Of a stretch of 64,000 nucleotides of DNA, positions 20,124 to 29,907 are shown piece after piece. Under the pieces are notes generated by a model that was not told the DNA's origin, ran no database searches, and worked only from the letters and a program-made list of their open reading frames with translations. Position 1 is the first letter of the stretch; every line of letters starts with the position of its first letter. The DNA is from Pseudomonas lactucae. Lineage in GTDB: Bacteria > Pseudomonadota > Gammaproteobacteria > Pseudomonadales > Pseudomonadaceae. The position numbers and the translations under genes were made by a program. The stretch lies in the NCBI RefSeq assembly GCF_016937615.1, contig NZ_JAFHKI010000006.1:62001-126000 (forward strand), given 5' to 3'.

Positions 20124-21053
20124 CTAGCGCAGATAATCGGCGAGCGCTTCCTGCATGCAAGGAGCGTCGAGCAGGGCGCTGTGTTTGAAGAATCGGACGA
20201 TGTTGCCTACCAGCGGGTGAGACGGCGTGATCGGAAAACTCATGCCTTCGACCTCCTGACGCAAGGCTGCCTTGACCCCGGGGCTTACCTGGAGTTGCTC
20301 GATCAGCGCGAAATCAAAGCCCTGCTGGATCTCGTTGGTCAGGTACTCACCCAGGAACACCGGCATGATCGAGGCCAGCACACGTTTGTCCTCCTCGCTC
20401 GCAGTGCTCCAGTAGATACGTGTCAACTTGGCCCAGAAGCCCGAATGTCGCCCCTCATCAGCCAGGTGGTCTGCCATCAGCCCCTTGACTGACGTCTTGA
20501 CCGAGTCGTCGCGGGCAAAGGCCGCGACATCGTTGGTCAGGGTGTTTTCCGCGATGGCGACACAGATCAACTCGACAGCCGCCTTGAGGTGCTCGGGCGC
20601 CATGGCCAATGCCTTGGGAATCGAACGGCTGAGTTCGATTTCCGTTGGCAAGGCAATCGGTTCGATGCCGGTCAGCTCGATGGTCTGTTGCATGTAGTCC
20701 ATCGCCACGAGCGCGTGATAGTCCTCATCGACCACCACGGTCATCGCGTCATATCGACAGGCGAATGGAAAACGTATAGCGAAGTTATCTTTCGCAATGC
20801 TCCTGGCAGTCTTGTCGACAATTTCGGTTTCAAAAATCACTACATCATTAATGAACTTGTACAAACTTTGAGCAAGCACAAAGTGCTGCAAGTGAGCGCA
20901 TTCCCGTATAAATGTCGCGCCCATGACCAAGGGTTGGCGGCTGATCGGAAATATCAACTTTCCATCATCTTCCAGGCGCCGTCTCGGCCGCGTACGAATG
21001 GTCGCCCGCTCCTCCCACGACTCGGAAAATGACTGGTATTCTTCAGCTCTCAT
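20124..21053 (-). CDS. AurF-like diiron N-oxygenase (MgoC/PvfA/HamC-like)
   Basis: A 309-aa protein from the ATG at 21053 (MRAEEYQSFSESWEERATIRTRPRR). It has the diiron ligand pattern of p-aminobenzoate N-oxygenases: E near FETEIVDKTAR, ExxH in DEDYHALVAMDY, and a C-terminal DEGRHSGFW block. The family inserts oxygen on amine nitrogen, the step that starts N-N bond formation in diazeniumdiolates. An upstream in-frame extension overlaps the cupin gene and was not used; the chosen start has an AAGGGAA ribosome site. Confidence 0.86.
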   Translation of the reverse strand: MRAEEYQSFSESWEERATIRTRPRRRLEDDGKLIFPISRQPLVMGATFIRECAHLQHFVLAQSLYKFINDVVIFETEIVDKTARSIAKDNFAIRFPFACRYDAMTVVVDEDYHALVAMDYMQQTIELTGIEPIALPTEIELSRSIPKALAMAPEHLKAAVELICVAIAENTLTNDVAAFARDDSVKTSVKGLMADHLADEGRHSGFWAKLTRIYWSTASEEDKRVLASIMPVFLGEYLTNEIQQGFDFALIEQLQVSPGVKAALRQEVEGMSFPITPSHPLVGNIVRFFKHSALLDAPCMQEALADYLR

Positions 21054-21078
21054 GAATCGTTCCCTTTGTTCATGACGA

Positions 21079-21426
21079 TCAGTAGTAATGCACTTCAAAC
21101 AACAGGCATCCGTCCTTTGAATTAAACGGTCCGTGCTCGGTGTGCGCCGCCCTGAAGAAGTAACTACCGTCGCGATAGGTCTTCTCGGGACGATCCTTAC
21201 TTGCCAACTCGGTCTGGTCGCCCTCAATCAAATACACTTCTTCGTGATAATCATGGGTGTAGATTTCACGCGTGCCGCCCCCAGGATGGAAACGTACCAA
21301 CCGCGTACGAACACCGGTTTTCGTCACAGGGTCCAGTGTGTCCTTGAATACCGTCAGGGTAATGTTGCGCTCCGACGTCACCTCAAACCACTGGGCCTGT
21401 TCAGCCTCGATGACTTCGAAGTTCAT
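21079..21426 (-). CDS. Cupin-domain protein inside the diazeniumdiolate-type cluster (HamA-like?)
   Basis: A 115-aa single-domain cupin with the metal-binding pattern [14 protein letters not shown] (about residues 56-70) and a second His-containing strand ([10 protein letters not shown]). Its ATG at 21426 overlaps the stop of the DUF3050 gene by 4 bases, so it is translationally coupled and belongs to the cluster. The four-gene mgo/pvf operons do not, as I recall, include a cupin, while the Burkholderia ham cluster does; the extra gene may mean a further oxidation step. Confidence 0.8.
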   Translation of the reverse strand: MNFEVIEAEQAQWFEVTSERNITLTVFKDTLDPVTKTGVRTRLVRFHPGGGTREIYTHDYHEEVYLIEGDQTELASKDRPEKTYRDGSYFFRAAHTEHGPFNSKDGCLLFEVHYY

Positions 21427-22199
21427 GCTACGCACTCACTGACAGTTTCGCGCATGGACAAACGCAAGTTGTCCCACAAGGCCAAACGGCTTCGCACTGC
21501 AGCAATCGCGGACACGTAGACTTCGTCCTGACGCTGGGCATCGCCATTGACCAGTCGCGCCAACAGGCTTTCCGCCGCTGGGCCGTGGTCTTCCGAGTCG
21601 ACTTCGATGTGACGTTGCAGGTAGTAGCGAAAGGTGGGGGCGTCGTCGGCGGTGATGTCCCAATCATCAAGGATTCGCTGGAACATCTCGGGGATGACGC
21701 TTTCACGGCCATGCAGGAAGGCGGCGGCAACACTGTGGGTGGAGGCGTTGATAGCGGTTTCGATGGTGTCGGTGACGAAGGCAGAGGCTGCCAGGCCAGC
21801 GCCGCAACGCGTGAGAGCCGTTTGCAGGTCGACGCCGTCGCGCATCAGTTTGACAAAATGTTCGATCTTGTCAGTGCTGGCGCCCACTTCCCGCATAGCG
21901 TGCAGGTAAAGTTCGAAGTGGCTGTAATGCCCGCCTTGCAGATTCTGGTCAGACTCCTCGCCTAGGATGATCTCATTGATAAGGTGCGCTGCCGCCGGGT
22001 CCAACGGCGGCAGCCAAGGCAGGCGAGTACAGGTCAGGTCCTGTTGCAGGCGCTTGGCCAGAGACATGAAATCCCACACCGCGAATACATGGGTTTCCAT
22101 AAAGACACGCAACACCGGCAAGGAATTGATTTCAGCAAAGATCTGATGGTTGCCCAGTTCTAATTTCTTTGCGCTCAATAGCGACTTTTTATCTTCCAT
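21423..22199 (-). CDS. DUF3050 / heme-oxygenase-like protein (MgoB/PvfB-like)
   Basis: A 258-aa mostly helical protein ([26 protein letters not shown]) with segments typical of heme-oxygenase-like diiron oxidases: [24 protein letters not shown]...HFELYLHAM, and [13 protein letters not shown]. The first gene of the five-gene minus-strand operon, with an AAGGAG site. In mgo/pvf clusters this protein acts with the AurF-like enzyme on the carrier-bound or free amino acid. The catalytic step is not assignable from sequence. Confidence 0.85.
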   Translation of the reverse strand: MEDKKSLLSAKKLELGNHQIFAEINSLPVLRVFMETHVFAVWDFMSLAKRLQQDLTCTRLPWLPPLDPAAAHLINEIILGEESDQNLQGGHYSHFELYLHAMREVGASTDKIEHFVKLMRDGVDLQTALTRCGAGLAASAFVTDTIETAINASTHSVAAAFLHGRESVIPEMFQRILDDWDITADDAPTFRYYLQRHIEVDSEDHGPAAESLLARLVNGDAQRQDEVYVSAIAAVRSRLALWDNLRLSMRETVSECVA

Positions 22200-22661
22200 G
22201 TTGCGCTCCTTATCAGGCGTTAGTCAGGTCTGGCCACGCGAGACTTACCTGGCTATCTTTTTCCAGGCATAAGCAGGCCTATCTCGCCATTGCCGGCCAG
22301 CACTTAAGTCTTATTCAAGTTAGTTATAGTCTCATGCTTCGTTAGCGCGAACTCTAAACCGCCAAAGCAAGACAAAACTTAGAGGAAGTTCATGACACTC
22401 GGCAAGTGTTTTTTTGAAAATTAATACAATTTATTTCGAAGCTATAAATACGCAAACAACAGAAGCCCGACCGAAGTTAATAACATCAACTTCGTCAGGC
22501 AATAGTTAGCCGACACCCCTTTTCCTGAGTGCAAACCACCTATATGTCATTGCTAAGTTAGCAATCAATCAATCTATGAAGAGGCCATGCGCCTTTTTAC
22601 CATTCAAGTTCCCTCTTGCTCATTGACAAAGACCCGCTCATTGCTGGCGGACAGAATTTGG
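22200..22661. other. 462-base non-coding gap holding the promoter of the diazeniumdiolate-type operon
   Basis: AT-rich compared with its flanks, between the 3' end of the transporter gene and the start of the DUF3050 gene, both on the minus strand. It should carry the operon promoter and any control sites. I could not pick a convincing -35/-10 pair or repeat by eye, and no small gene is convincing. Confidence 0.5.
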
Positions 22662-24205
22662 TCAACTCTTTACGTGTTGCCGTAATGCGAGCGCCGCCAC
22701 ACCGCACAAGATCAAGGCAATACAGGACACATAGAACGCATCGCTGTAGGCCATCAGATACGCCTCGCGACGCACGGTGTGGATCAGACCCTCGATGAGC
22801 TGCTGCTGGGCAGGCAGCAATTGGTTGAATATGAAATCTTCGCTGTCTGCCATGCTGTCGCGCAGCCGCTCCTGCAGCGACGGGGAAAACAGCGTGATCG
22901 ACTCTCCCACCCGCTCTGAGTGAAAGCGCTCGCGCATCGCGACGATTTGCGTCAGCCCTGCGGTACCCACGGCCCCGCCAAGATTGCGCAGCATGGAAAA
23001 CAAAGCAGATGCGGAACCGGCTTCATCTTTGGCCAGCCCGGAAACCGCCAGAACAGAAAGCGCCACCATGATCAACGGCTGTCCGATCCCCCGTACCACG
23101 GTGGAAGGAATGATTACGTTGGCGGCGCTATCGACGTCCAGGTGCGCGCCGAGGTAGCAACCCAGGGCCATGATGAAAAAGCCGCTGGCGACCATCAGTT
23201 TCGGGTTGAGCCACTTCATTAGGCGCGGCATGAACGGTGCCAGTACCAATTGCACCATACCGTAGGCAATCAGACTGATGCCGATTTCCCGGGCGTTGTA
23301 CCCCTGCAGTTGGGAAAGGTAATTGGGCACCAGGAACACCAGGCCGAAGGTAGCCCCGCCGAAAATGAACATCGCCGCACTGGCCACTCCGAAGTTGTAG
23401 CTCTTGAGCAGGCGCAGGTTGATGAAGGAGCGGCTGCCGTACAACTGCGACAGCACGAAGTACACCAGAGCGAGCCCGGCGATCAGCGACATCCACACAA
23501 TGAAATCGGAGCCGAACCAGTCCTTGCGCCCACCTTCCTCCAGCACGATCTGCAAGCCTCCCAGGCCGACGATCATGGCGAGGATGCCGCCCCAGTCACC
23601 GCGTTTGAGCAGGCTCAACTGCATGGGCTTGGCATCGATGGACCATGCCACCGCCAGCAACAAGAGAATGCCCGGCGCCAGTTGCAGGTAAAAAATCCAG
23701 CGCCACGAATAAGCATCGGTCAACCAGCCACCAATGGATGGCCCGGCGGCCTGGGCAACGCTGTTGGACAAGGCGAACAAGGCCATGCCCATCGCGATCT
23801 TGCTGGGCGGGAGCTCGGTGATGATCAACTGGAATGACAAGGGGATCAGCACTGCGCCGGCGGCCCCCTGGATCACTCGAATGATGATCATCACTTCCAG
23901 GTTGGCGCCCAGGAGCAGGCAATGGACGCCATCAGGAATACAAACGATCCCACCAGCATCACTCGCCGCAGCGAGAACACCTGGACCAACCAGGCCGTCA
24001 GCGGAATCATCACGATTTCCGCAACCAGATAAGCCGTGGAAATCCACGAGCCCTCCTCGAAGGTCGCACCCAGGGAACCCTCGATTTCAGGCAGCGCGGC
24101 GCTGGTCACATGCACGTTCATACCGGCCATGAAACAACCGAACAGCCCGCCGATCACCGCCACCCAGGCGCGAAAGGAGACGGTTTTTTCAACGGTCTCA
24201 GTCAT
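22662..24205 (-). CDS. EmrB/QacA-type (DHA2) drug efflux transporter, frame broken near 23910
   Basis: Two overlapping frames join to about 514 aa, the normal size of a 14-helix DHA2 transporter. The N-terminal part (MTETVEKTVSFRAWVAVIGG... SAALPEIEGSLGA) runs to about 23910; the rest continues in another frame (IIIRVIQGAAGAVLIPLSFQ). One C missing from a CCC run restores a single frame. It would export a small molecule across the inner membrane with protons, paired with the adaptor and outer-membrane genes next to it (8-base overlap with the adaptor). Confidence 0.88.
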
Positions 24206-25370
24206 GCGTCATGCCCTGGGTGCCGGACCGGGTGTCAACGGTGGTGATCACCGACATGCCAGGCAAAATAGGCCCGCCCTCGTCATGCTCATCGATGACG
24301 ATCTTCACTGGGAAGCGCTGCACGATCTTGGTGAAGTTACCGGTGGCGTTATCCGACGGCAACAGCGCGAACACGGCCCCGGAACCTGGCGAAAAGCTCA
24401 CCACATGACCCTTGAGCTTGCGTCCCGAATAGCTGTCCACGCTGATATCCACCGGTTGACCGGCGCGCATGTCGCGCAACTGGGTTTCCTTGTAGTTGGC
24501 CACCACATAGGCCTGCTGCAGGGGCACCACCGCCAGCAACGGCAAGCCCGGCGCGACGTATTGGCGAGTACGCACTTTGCGCTGCCCCACGACCCCGTCG
24601 ATGGGTGAGCGGATCAAGGTGTCTTCCAGCGCATGAGACGCAAGGCTCAACTGCGCCTCGGCTTGGCTGCGCCGGGCAACCTGTTGTTGGAGCGAGGCTT
24701 CGGCCAGTTGGCGCCGGGTAATGGCGACGGTCAACCGGGTTTCCTGTTGACGCTGCATCGCCTTGGCGATTTCCACCGCGGCGTTGGCCTGGGTGTAGCT
24801 GGCAGCCGCCGTTTCCAGACGCTGAGCACTGGCGGCGTGTTCGCGCACCAGGCCCTGGTAGCGGCGCTGGTCAAGGCTCGCGCGGCGCAACTCGGCCCCG
24901 ACGCTGCGGGTGTGGGCCTCAGCCTGGTTTACCCCGGCCTTTTGCTGAGCGATCAGGCTGTCGGTCACTTGCAGGTTGGCCTGTTGGGCCGCGACCGAGG
25001 CCTGGGTTTCCGCCAATTGCGCACGCGCCTGCGCCAGCCGCGCCTGGTAATCGCGGTCCTCGATGCGCACCAGCACATCCCCGGCCTTGACGGGCTGGTC
25101 ATCCTCCACCAGCACCTGGGCCACATACCCGGAGACTTTTGGGCTGATGGGAATCCAGTCGGCACGCACATAGGCATCATCGGTCTGTTCCAGGTAACGT
25201 CCAACCGTCATCCAATACACCCCGAACGCCACCGCCGCGATCGACAGCACAACGCCTCCCAGCAGGATAAGGTTGCGTTTGCGGCGTTGCTTGCGCGCAT
25301 GCATGAGCTGCTCGACCACCTTCTCCTGCTCGTCCTGGACAGCGATTTTTTCATCGACAGCGATATTCAT
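24198..25370 (-). CDS. EmrA/HlyD-type membrane fusion protein
   Basis: A 390-aa adaptor with one N-terminal membrane segment (about residues 34-55, NLILLGGVVLSIAAVAFGVY), a lipoyl-like barrel (DAYVRADWIPISPKVSGYV), a long coiled-coil hairpin (about residues 110-250) and a C-terminal barrel. Links the inner-membrane pump to the outer-membrane channel. The start at 25370 overlaps the channel gene stop by 4 bases. Central gene of a three-gene tripartite efflux operon. Confidence 0.92.
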   Translation of the reverse strand: MNIAVDEKIAVQDEQEKVVEQLMHARKQRRKRNLILLGGVVLSIAAVAFGVYWMTVGRYLEQTDDAYVRADWIPISPKVSGYVAQVLVEDDQPVKAGDVLVRIEDRDYQARLAQARAQLAETQASVAAQQANLQVTDSLIAQQKAGVNQAEAHTRSVGAELRRASLDQRRYQGLVREHAASAQRLETAAASYTQANAAVEIAKAMQRQQETRLTVAITRRQLAEASLQQQVARRSQAEAQLSLASHALEDTLIRSPIDGVVGQRKVRTRQYVAPGLPLLAVVPLQQAYVVANYKETQLRDMRAGQPVDISVDSYSGRKLKGHVVSFSPGSGAVFALLPSDNATGNFTKIVQRFPVKIVIDEHDEGGPILPGMSVITTVDTRSGTQGMTHD

Positions 25371-26863
25371 GGCTGGGTACCGGAAAAATTGACGGAAGTG
25401 CGGCTGAGGGCAGCGGTCGCGGGGGCAGAAGACTGCCAACCGCCGCCAAGCGTGCGAAACAGGCTGATCTGGCGCTGCAATAGCTGGCCATCGGCATCGG
25501 CGAGCGTGGCCTGCAGGCGGATCAGCTCACGCTCGCTGTCCAGCACGTCGAGAAAGTCGATAGACCCGGCGTCGTAATTGAACTGGGCCAACTTGTAGGC
25601 TTGACGACTGCTGTCCAGGGCCTGGCTCAACGCGGCGTGGCGCCGGCGTTCGCCGTCGTATAGCGCGAGAGCCTGGCGTACCTCCTTGAGGGCCTTGAGT
25701 ACACTGGCCTCGAATTGAGCCACTTCCACCCGCTCCAACGCCCTGGCCTGGTTGACCCGCGCGCGATTGGCACGCCAGTTGGGGAATTGCCAGGTAATCA
25801 GCGGGCCGACGCCAAACATCACCGCGCTACTGTCTCCCAGCTCATGGGGTTTGTTGGCGGATGAGGACACTGAAGCGCCAAAGGTCACCTTCGGATACAG
25901 GTCGGCCTGGACGATATCCACTTGCAGCGTGGCCGCTTGTAGCGCTCGCTCGGCCTGACGGATATCGGGGCGGCGCGCCAGTAATTGCCAGCCATCGCCC
26001 ACCGGCAGCTCGGCATTAAGTTGCGGCACGACCTCACAGGTCGCCGCGCTAGTGCCTTGTTCCAGGTCGGCCACGCCGGTCAGCATCGCCAGCTCGTACA
26101 GGGCAGCTTGCCGGCGTGCTTCCAACATCGGCAGCAATGCCAGGGTTTCACCCTGCAACGCCTGCATACGGGTGTATTCGAGATCCGTCACCACGCCGGC
26201 CTGGCGCTGCCGATCGGTCAATGCCAGGCTGTGCCCGACCACTTCCAGCGAATGGCGCTGCACCTTGGCACGTGCCCCCAGGGCGCAGGCATTGACATAG
26301 GCGCGGGTGGTTTGCGCCACCACCGTGATGCGCAACAAGTCTTCGGCGTCCTGCGCCGCGGCCGCCTGGACCTGAGCCCGCTCGATACTGCGCTGGACCT
26401 GGCCCCAGACATCCACTTGATAAGCCAGCTCGAAGCCTGGGTTGAACGCCCACTGGGACGGCGCATGGCTATCGGTGGCTTTGGCCAGGGTCTGATCATC
26501 GGCTGTCTTGCCGTACTCGGCGCCCAGTGACGCCTGGGTCGACGGCCAGCGCTCGGCATCGGCCTGCATGATCCCGGCCAACATCGCCTGCACATGGGAC
26601 TGGGCTGCGGCCAGGTCGCGGTTATGCATCAATGCCTGCTGCACCAGCGCGTCAAGTTTCGGATCGTTATACAACTGCCACCAATGGTCGGGTAACGCTT
26701 GGGCCGAAACCCCCTGCGGCAGGTGACTTAGGGCATTAATGCGCTCCGGGTGTGGCTGCGCGGGTGTGCGGGCAACCCAGGAGGAACAACCCGCCAGCAA
26801 GACGACCGCCACAGTCAGGAGCGAAAGACGACCATGCCGTGCATATAAAAAAGGCGAACCCAT
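25367..26863 (-). CDS. NodT/OprM-type outer-membrane efflux lipoprotein
   Basis: About 498 aa from the ATG at 26863 (MGSPFLYARHGRLSLLTVAVVLLAGCSSW) with a lipobox LAGC and two OEP repeats (coiled-coil barrels; RRPDIRQAERALQAATLQVDIVQAD is the family signature in shorter form). The outer-membrane channel of the efflux system. It is transcribed first, followed by the adaptor and pump. The neighbouring biosynthetic genes suggest it exports, or protects from, the island product, but no sequence feature fixes the substrate. Confidence 0.92.
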   Translation of the reverse strand: MGSPFLYARHGRLSLLTVAVVLLAGCSSWVARTPAQPHPERINALSHLPQGVSAQALPDHWWQLYNDPKLDALVQQALMHNRDLAAAQSHVQAMLAGIMQADAERWPSTQASLGAEYGKTADDQTLAKATDSHAPSQWAFNPGFELAYQVDVWGQVQRSIERAQVQAAAAQDAEDLLRITVVAQTTRAYVNACALGARAKVQRHSLEVVGHSLALTDRQRQAGVVTDLEYTRMQALQGETLALLPMLEARRQAALYELAMLTGVADLEQGTSAATCEVVPQLNAELPVGDGWQLLARRPDIRQAERALQAATLQVDIVQADLYPKVTFGASVSSSANKPHELGDSSAVMFGVGPLITWQFPNWRANRARVNQARALERVEVAQFEASVLKALKEVRQALALYDGERRRHAALSQALDSSRQAYKLAQFNYDAGSIDFLDVLDSERELIRLQATLADADGQLLQRQISLFRTLGGGWQSSAPATAALSRTSVNFSGTQP

Positions 26864-27075
26864 CGAAAAAACCCAGAATGCCAAGTAGAAGCGCAGGTTA
26901 AGAGAGCACCGGGCCGCACATCTCCCGAGTTCCAGACAACCATCGTTTCGATTTGGACAATGTGCCTGTAGACCGCCTTATCGCAGGCGTCCACGGGCCG
27001 GGCACGCGCAAAGACATGGCCCTGCCTGGAGGCGGGGCCATGTACGCTTGGGGGTCGCGCGCTCGCCGGGGCGTA

Positions 27076-27816
27076 TCAGACCAGGCGGCAGTTGCTCGGG
27101 GTGTAGCCCATTGTGCGCTTGAACATTGCAGTAAACGCACTTGGGCTCTGGTAGCCGTGCTCCAATGCCACTTCCAGGATCGATACGCCGCAGGCCAGCC
27201 GTTGCATGCTGAGTAGCAGCCGAGTGCGCTTGCGCCACTCCCCGTAACTCATGCCCAACTCTTTCTGGAACAGCCGCGCCAGGGTGCGCGAACTCATATT
27301 GAGTTGCACCGCCCAACTCTCCAGTTTCGACTCCTGTGACGGGTTGTCGATAAAGTCGGCACACAGCGACTTAAGCCTTGGCTCATCAGGGATCGGCACA
27401 TGCGCCGGCACCCTCTGCGCAATGTCGAGTTCAGAGAAAATCAGATCGACAATCTGCACATGGCGCAACAGGGCGGGTTCAGTGTCATGTTCATCGGCCG
27501 CGGCGATGATCAACTCCCGCAGCAACGGCGAAACCTTGAGAACGTGGCATTCCTCCGTCAACGCCCGGTGTGCGCCCGGCGAGATCAACAGGGTGCGCAT
27601 GCGCACCTCGCCGGTCATGCGGATTTGGTGCTCCGCCCCCGAAGGGACCCAGAGCGCATGCCCGGAAGGCACCACCCAAGTGGTCCCAACGACCGATACC
27701 AGCATCACACCGTTAATGGCATAAACCAGTTGACCTTCTTCATGCCGATGCGAAGCCACTATGTCGCCATGGCCATAGTTACCGGCGAGCGCCGCCAATG
27801 CGGTGTGCGCCATCAT
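27076..27816 (-). CDS. AraC-family regulator with N-terminal cupin
   Basis: About 246 aa from the ATG at 27816. The N-terminal sensor half has the cupin pattern ASHRHEEGQLVYAINGVMLV; the C-terminal half has two helix-turn-helix motifs (MSSRTLARLFQKELG and SILEVALEHGYQSPSAFTAMFKR). The start codon follows the leuA stop after one base, so it is probably co-translated with leuA. It precedes the efflux operon on the same strand (gap of 212 bases), and its likely target is that operon. Start uncertain by one codon (two Met in a row). Confidence 0.88.
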   Translation of the reverse strand: MMAHTALAALAGNYGHGDIVASHRHEEGQLVYAINGVMLVSVVGTTWVVPSGHALWVPSGAEHQIRMTGEVRMRTLLISPGAHRALTEECHVLKVSPLLRELIIAAADEHDTEPALLRHVQIVDLIFSELDIAQRVPAHVPIPDEPRLKSLCADFIDNPSQESKLESWAVQLNMSSRTLARLFQKELGMSYGEWRKRTRLLLSMQRLACGVSILEVALEHGYQSPSAFTAMFKRTMGYTPSNCRLV

Positions 27817-27817
27817 A

Positions 27818-29512
27818 TCAGGAAGGCACCGCGATGCTCGCCACGCTGAGCAGGCCCAGGCGCGATGCGCGGTTGACGGCACTGGTCACCGCGTTGAGGG
27901 AAGCCAGCAAGCTGCTACCGTCGCGGGCGGCACCGAACAGCAACTGGTTGCCCACGCGAATTTCCACATAGGCCAGTGCTTCAGCCTGGGCCCCGTCGCA
28001 GGTGGCATGCTCGTGGTAATCAGCGATATCGAAGTGAATGCCGCGCTGGGCAAAGGCATCGACAAGCGCCGCCAGTGGGCCGTTGCCCTCGCCATTCAGG
28101 TCGATGTGCTGCGCACCGTGTTCAAGCGCGGCTTCCAGATAGGTCACATCCCCCTCGCTGACCAGTTTTGGCATCCGCAACGCGTAAGGCTTGCCCTGTT
28201 CCAGGTAATGCCGGGTAAAGCAGGCAAGGATCATTTCCCCACTGATTTCTTGGCCGGAGCCATCCGCTTCCTGTTGGACCAGGCTGCTGAATTCCATCTG
28301 CAAGCGACGCGGCATCACGATGCCATGCTGCTCCAGCAAATACGCCACGCCACCTTTGCCCGACTGACTGTTGACGCGGATCACCGCTTCATAGCTGCGG
28401 CCCATATCGGCGGGATCGATTGGCAGGTACGGTACTTCCCATATTCCGTTCGGGTTGGCTTGGCGTGCCGCAAAGCCTTTCTTGATCGCGTCCTGGTGCG
28501 AACCGGAGAAAGCCGTGAACACCAACTCACCGGCGTATGGGTGGCGAGGATGGGTCGGCAACTGATTGCAGAACTCCACCTCACGCTGGACATGAATGAT
28601 GTCCGAAAAATCCAGCCGAGGATCAATGCCACTGGTGTAGAGGTTCATCGCCAGCGTCAGGATATCCACATTACCGGTTCGCTCACCGTTGCCGAACAAC
28701 GTGCCCTCGACACGCTCAGCGCCTGCCAGGCATGCCTGCTCCGCCGTAGCAACGCCGGTGCCACGATCGTTATGGGGATGGACGCTGATGACCACGCTGT
28801 CACGGCGGCTGAAATGCCGACAGAACCATTCAATCTGGTCGGCAAACACATTTGCGGTGGAGACTTCCACCGTTGTCGGCAGGTTCAGGATCATTTTGTT
28901 GGACGGGGTCGGCCCGAACGCGTCCGTCACCGCCTCACAGACCTCCAGCGCAAACTCCAGCTCGGTGAAGCAAAAGGTTTCCGGGGAATACTGGAATGTC
29001 CATTGCGTACCGGGATTGTTGTCCATGTGGCGCTTGATCTCGCGCGTCGCTTGGGTGGCAATCTCGATACAGCCGGCACGATCCACACCAAAGACAACAT
29101 CGCGAAACACCGGAGCGGTGGCGTTGTATACATGCACAATCGCCCGTGGAGCCCCCTTCAGCGCCTCGAAGGTGCGCTCGATCAGATGACTGCGCGCCTG
29201 CGTCATCACTTGAATCGTGACATCGTCAGGAATCGAGCCGCTGTCGATCAGCTCACGCACATAGTCAAAATCGGTCTGGGAGGCGGCGGGAAAACCCACC
29301 TCAATTTCCTTAAAGCCCACCTTGACCAGCAAATCAAAAAAACGGCGTTTGCGCTCGGCATTCATCGGTTCAATCAAGGCTTGGTTACCGTCGCGCATAT
29401 CAACGCTGCACCAAGTGGGAGCTAGCGCCTGCACGTTGCCGGGCCATTGGCGGTCGGGCAGGTCCACGGTATTAAAATGGCGATATTTGCTGGACGGATC
29501 CTTGAGCATCAT
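27818..29512 (-). CDS. leuA: 2-isopropylmalate synthase, island copy
   Basis: A 564-aa LeuA of the long Pseudomonas type ([24 protein letters not shown]). It has the TIM-barrel catalytic domain ([34 protein letters not shown]) and a complete C-terminal LeuA regulatory domain that binds leucine. It makes the first committed step to leucine. GGAGAAACCGTC is its ribosome site. Its place between two amino-acid-derived metabolite clusters in an ssrA island suggests a second, special-purpose copy, either to supply leucine precursor or as an insensitive target; whether the chromosome has another leuA cannot be seen here. Confidence 0.95.
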   Translation of the reverse strand: MMLKDPSSKYRHFNTVDLPDRQWPGNVQALAPTWCSVDMRDGNQALIEPMNAERKRRFFDLLVKVGFKEIEVGFPAASQTDFDYVRELIDSGSIPDDVTIQVMTQARSHLIERTFEALKGAPRAIVHVYNATAPVFRDVVFGVDRAGCIEIATQATREIKRHMDNNPGTQWTFQYSPETFCFTELEFALEVCEAVTDAFGPTPSNKMILNLPTTVEVSTANVFADQIEWFCRHFSRRDSVVISVHPHNDRGTGVATAEQACLAGAERVEGTLFGNGERTGNVDILTLAMNLYTSGIDPRLDFSDIIHVQREVEFCNQLPTHPRHPYAGELVFTAFSGSHQDAIKKGFAARQANPNGIWEVPYLPIDPADMGRSYEAVIRVNSQSGKGGVAYLLEQHGIVMPRRLQMEFSSLVQQEADGSGQEISGEMILACFTRHYLEQGKPYALRMPKLVSEGDVTYLEAALEHGAQHIDLNGEGNGPLAALVDAFAQRGIHFDIADYHEHATCDGAQAEALAYVEIRVGNQLLFGAARDGSSLLASLNAVTSAVNRASRLGLLSVASIAVPS

Positions 29513-29865
29513 GACGGTTTCTCCTTTTTTCGACAGTTACGACAGTGGGCAGCCGAAGCGGCCGTTCACCCTCGCTCGCTAGAACAAACACTAAACGAAA
29601 CACACGAAAACCAATTGCTAATCCTCCCAAAAAAACCATAAAAACAAGCATAAAATGTCATTAATTATAATTTTGTTGGCGATTTACATCGCCAAGGAAA
29701 AATTAACTGCAACCCAAGCACACCAACAAATACCCGCCAAAAAGGGTCGACCAACCCTCTCTCACCTCTGGTAAGAACGCTCGCTCGGGCGCCGAAGGCG
29801 TTCCAACGCCGTGCTAACGACCCGCTTCAGCGCTACTTGACAGAGCTGGATTGTAAAATTATATA
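29513..29865. other. Divergent leuA / halogenase-operon control region
   Basis: A 353-base AT-rich gap. On the minus strand a Val/Phe/Leu-rich reading frame of 59 codons starts at about 29651 (MLVFMVFLGGLAIG...) and runs over the leuA start, and could be a leader peptide. A perfect 8-bp inverted repeat, TTGGCGAT-TTAC-ATCGCCAA, lies at 29676-29695. The gntR promoter occupies the right end (29837-29865). No other gene is seen. Confidence 0.5.
29837..29865 (+). promoter_or_regulatory. Sigma-70 promoter of the gntR gene
   Basis: TTGACA at 29837-29842, a 17-base spacer and TATATA at 29860-29865. The predicted transcript start (about 29872) falls inside the adjacent palindrome at 29867-29881, which suits repression by the GntR product. 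Confidence 0.7.
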
Positions 29866-29866
29866 T

Positions 29867-29881
29867 TGGATCCAGGATCCA
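29867..29881. promoter_or_regulatory. Candidate GntR operator
   Basis: TGGATCC-A-GGATCCA is a perfect 7-1-7 palindrome right after the -10 box. FCD-type GntR regulators bind short AT-flanked palindromes of this size. It probably autoregulates the regulator and the halogenase operon behind it. Confidence 0.65.
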
Positions 29882-29907
29882 TAAACAAGCCTGTCAGCGA
29901 GACAAAA

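Noticed and set aside
27803..29425. 540-codon open frame antisense to leuA
   Set aside because: Shadow frame over a conserved gene; composition His/Arg rich and no recognisable domain.
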